A DNA stretch of 17,615 bases, from contig JARHZT010000045.1 in assembly GCA_029258015.1 (NCBI GenBank), forward strand, positions 1 to 17,615. Reading direction: 5' to 3'. Positions 16,731-17,615 of the stretch are shown piece by piece. The translations under genes were made by a program, and so were the position numbers. The DNA is from Malacoplasma sp. GTDB lineage: Bacteria > Bacillota_I > Bacilli_A > Mycoplasmatales > Mycoplasmoidaceae. Positions within the stretch are counted from its first letter, which is position 1, and every line of letters begins with the position of its first letter. The notes beneath the pieces are model-generated. The model was given only the letters and a program-made list of their open reading frames with translations, was not told the DNA's origin and ran no database searches.

Positions 16731-17394
16731 TTCTTACTGCTCTTGCAATAATAATATCAAATATTTTATTCGTTATTTCTTCAATTGACTTTGATGCATC
16801 AATTTTGAAAACATTTTTATTATCAAACTTTAAAATACTAAAATATCCATTAATAACCTTTTTCATTTTTTCTTCATTCCCAAATTGTATATTTAATTTA
16901 TCATTTGGTTGCTTATCTGGATTATTTAATCCATTCGAATGAGATTTATCATTTCTTTTAGCACTTTCTTTTTCATTTAAATGCAAATAGAAAATGATAT
17001 CTGGTTTTAACTCAGAAATTGCAAATCTATTAATTTTAGAAACATTTTTATAACCTAAATTTTGAACTATTCCTTGATAAACTAATGATGAATGGACATA
17101 TCTATCACATAAAACTATTTTATTTTTAGCTTTATTTACCATTATGTTTTTTCAAGTTAATTCAGCTCTTGAAGCCGCAAACAAAAGTGCTTCTGTTCTT
17201 GGATCTACATCATATTTCACAAGAATGTCCCTAATTATATTTCCAACATCAGTTCCACCAGGTTCTCTTGTATATACTACTCTATTTGCATCATTGAAAT
17301 ATTCTTCTATTTTTTTTTGAACAGCTTTACTAATGGTGGTTTTACCAGTTCCATCAGCACCTTCAAATGTTACAAACAAACCCTTTACTATCAT
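16720..17394 (-). CDS. tmk: Thymidylate kinase
   Basis: Phosphorylates dTMP to dTDP with ATP, an essential step in dTTP supply. The 224 residues show the P-loop FEGADGTGKTT (10-20), TREPGGT near 43-49, the dTMP-binding DRY at 97-99 (LCDRYVHSSLVYQG) and an extended lid around KESAKRNDKSHSNG. Trp81 is a TGA codon, which would break the gene under the standard code. GGGGA lies about eight bases upstream of the ATG. It is coupled to holB by an 11-base overlap. Confidence 0.95.
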
Positions 17395-17429
17395 AATCTA
17401 ATCCCCAAACATAAAAAGATATTAGCATA

Positions 17430-17522
17430 TTACTTCATGCTTATCATATCCATATTAACATTTACAAATGCAATATTCAAATTTTGTAAAGTTTCATCAG
17501 ACCTATAACAATGAACAAACAT
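17430..17522 (-). CDS. Possible 30-residue ORF upstream of tmk
   Basis: A short open frame, MFVHCYRSDETLQNLNIAFV..., ends 36 bases before tmk. It has no ribosome binding site and no recognised homologue; recR often occupies this place in relatives, but this is not RecR. It could be a leader peptide, a gene remnant or chance. Confidence 0.15.
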   Translation of the reverse strand: MFVHCYRSDETLQNLNIAFVNVNMDMISMK

Positions 17523-17576
17523 TACAAAAAAATAAATAATTACTTATATTTTTTATAAAAATTATTAAATAACATC

Positions 17577-17609
17577 AAAAAAATAGAAGAATAATTCCCC
17601 TATTTTTTT
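17577..17609 (-). terminator. Terminator of a gene beyond the right edge
   Basis: AAAAAAATAG pairs with CTATTTTTTT (17577-17586 with 17600-17609). Two further positions are G-U pairs only on the minus strand, and the stem ends in T7. It would end a minus-strand gene lying to the right and make tmk start a new transcript. Confidence 0.65.
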
Positions 17610-17615
17610 AATACA

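Noticed and set aside
1..17615. CRISPR arrays, insertion sequences, tRNA or rRNA genes, origin boxes
   Set aside because: I saw no regularly spaced repeats, transposase frames, rRNA or tRNA signatures, or clusters of DnaA boxes.

Overview
The window comes from a Mollicutes genome (Mycoplasma/Spiroplasma relatives). It is very AT-rich, and nearly every intact gene needs TGA read as tryptophan: rpsP, nagB, tmk, the P-type ATPase and the SNF2 helicase are continuous only under genetic code 4. Almost all genes lie on the minus strand, so the description runs from high to low coordinates. I cannot fix the genus.

Right end (about 12.6-17.6 kb): replication and DNA-handling genes. tmk overlaps holB (DNA polymerase III delta'). 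After a terminator comes a 1052-residue SWIM/SNF2 helicase-like protein. A small plus-strand gene for an unrecognised three-helix membrane protein converges on the helicase gene, and the two share a bidirectional terminator. That small gene is divergent from a complete 926-residue P2-type (calcium-type) cation ATPase at 9.3-12.1 kb.

Middle (about 2.3-9.2 kb): an accessory, decaying region. It holds an unrecognised, heavily broken gene (7.4-9.2 kb). Next are two intact genes in tandem: a NanE-like epimerase whose expected catalytic lysine is Asn, and an EIIB-EIIA (glucose-family PTS) fusion in which the Cys and both His positions are Ser, Glu and Tyr. A non-coding stretch of about 0.8 kb follows, with GC-richer islands, long-range stems and tandem terminators; it is a candidate structured RNA on the minus strand. 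The region ends with a broken gene for a surface papain-family (C1) protease with a lectin-like domain, whose catalytic residues survive but whose frame is broken by two stops and four indels in short repeats.

Left end (1-2.2 kb): the translation operon rpsP-trmD-rplS, without the usual rimM between rpsP and trmD, then nagB (glucosamine-6-phosphate deaminase) and the first 14 codons of another minus-strand gene cut by the window edge.

The most interesting signal is the adjacent pair of intact homologues of sugar enzymes that lack catalytic residues, preserved between decayed genes. They look more like repurposed sensors or altered enzymes than debris. The second is the candidate large non-coding RNA beside them.
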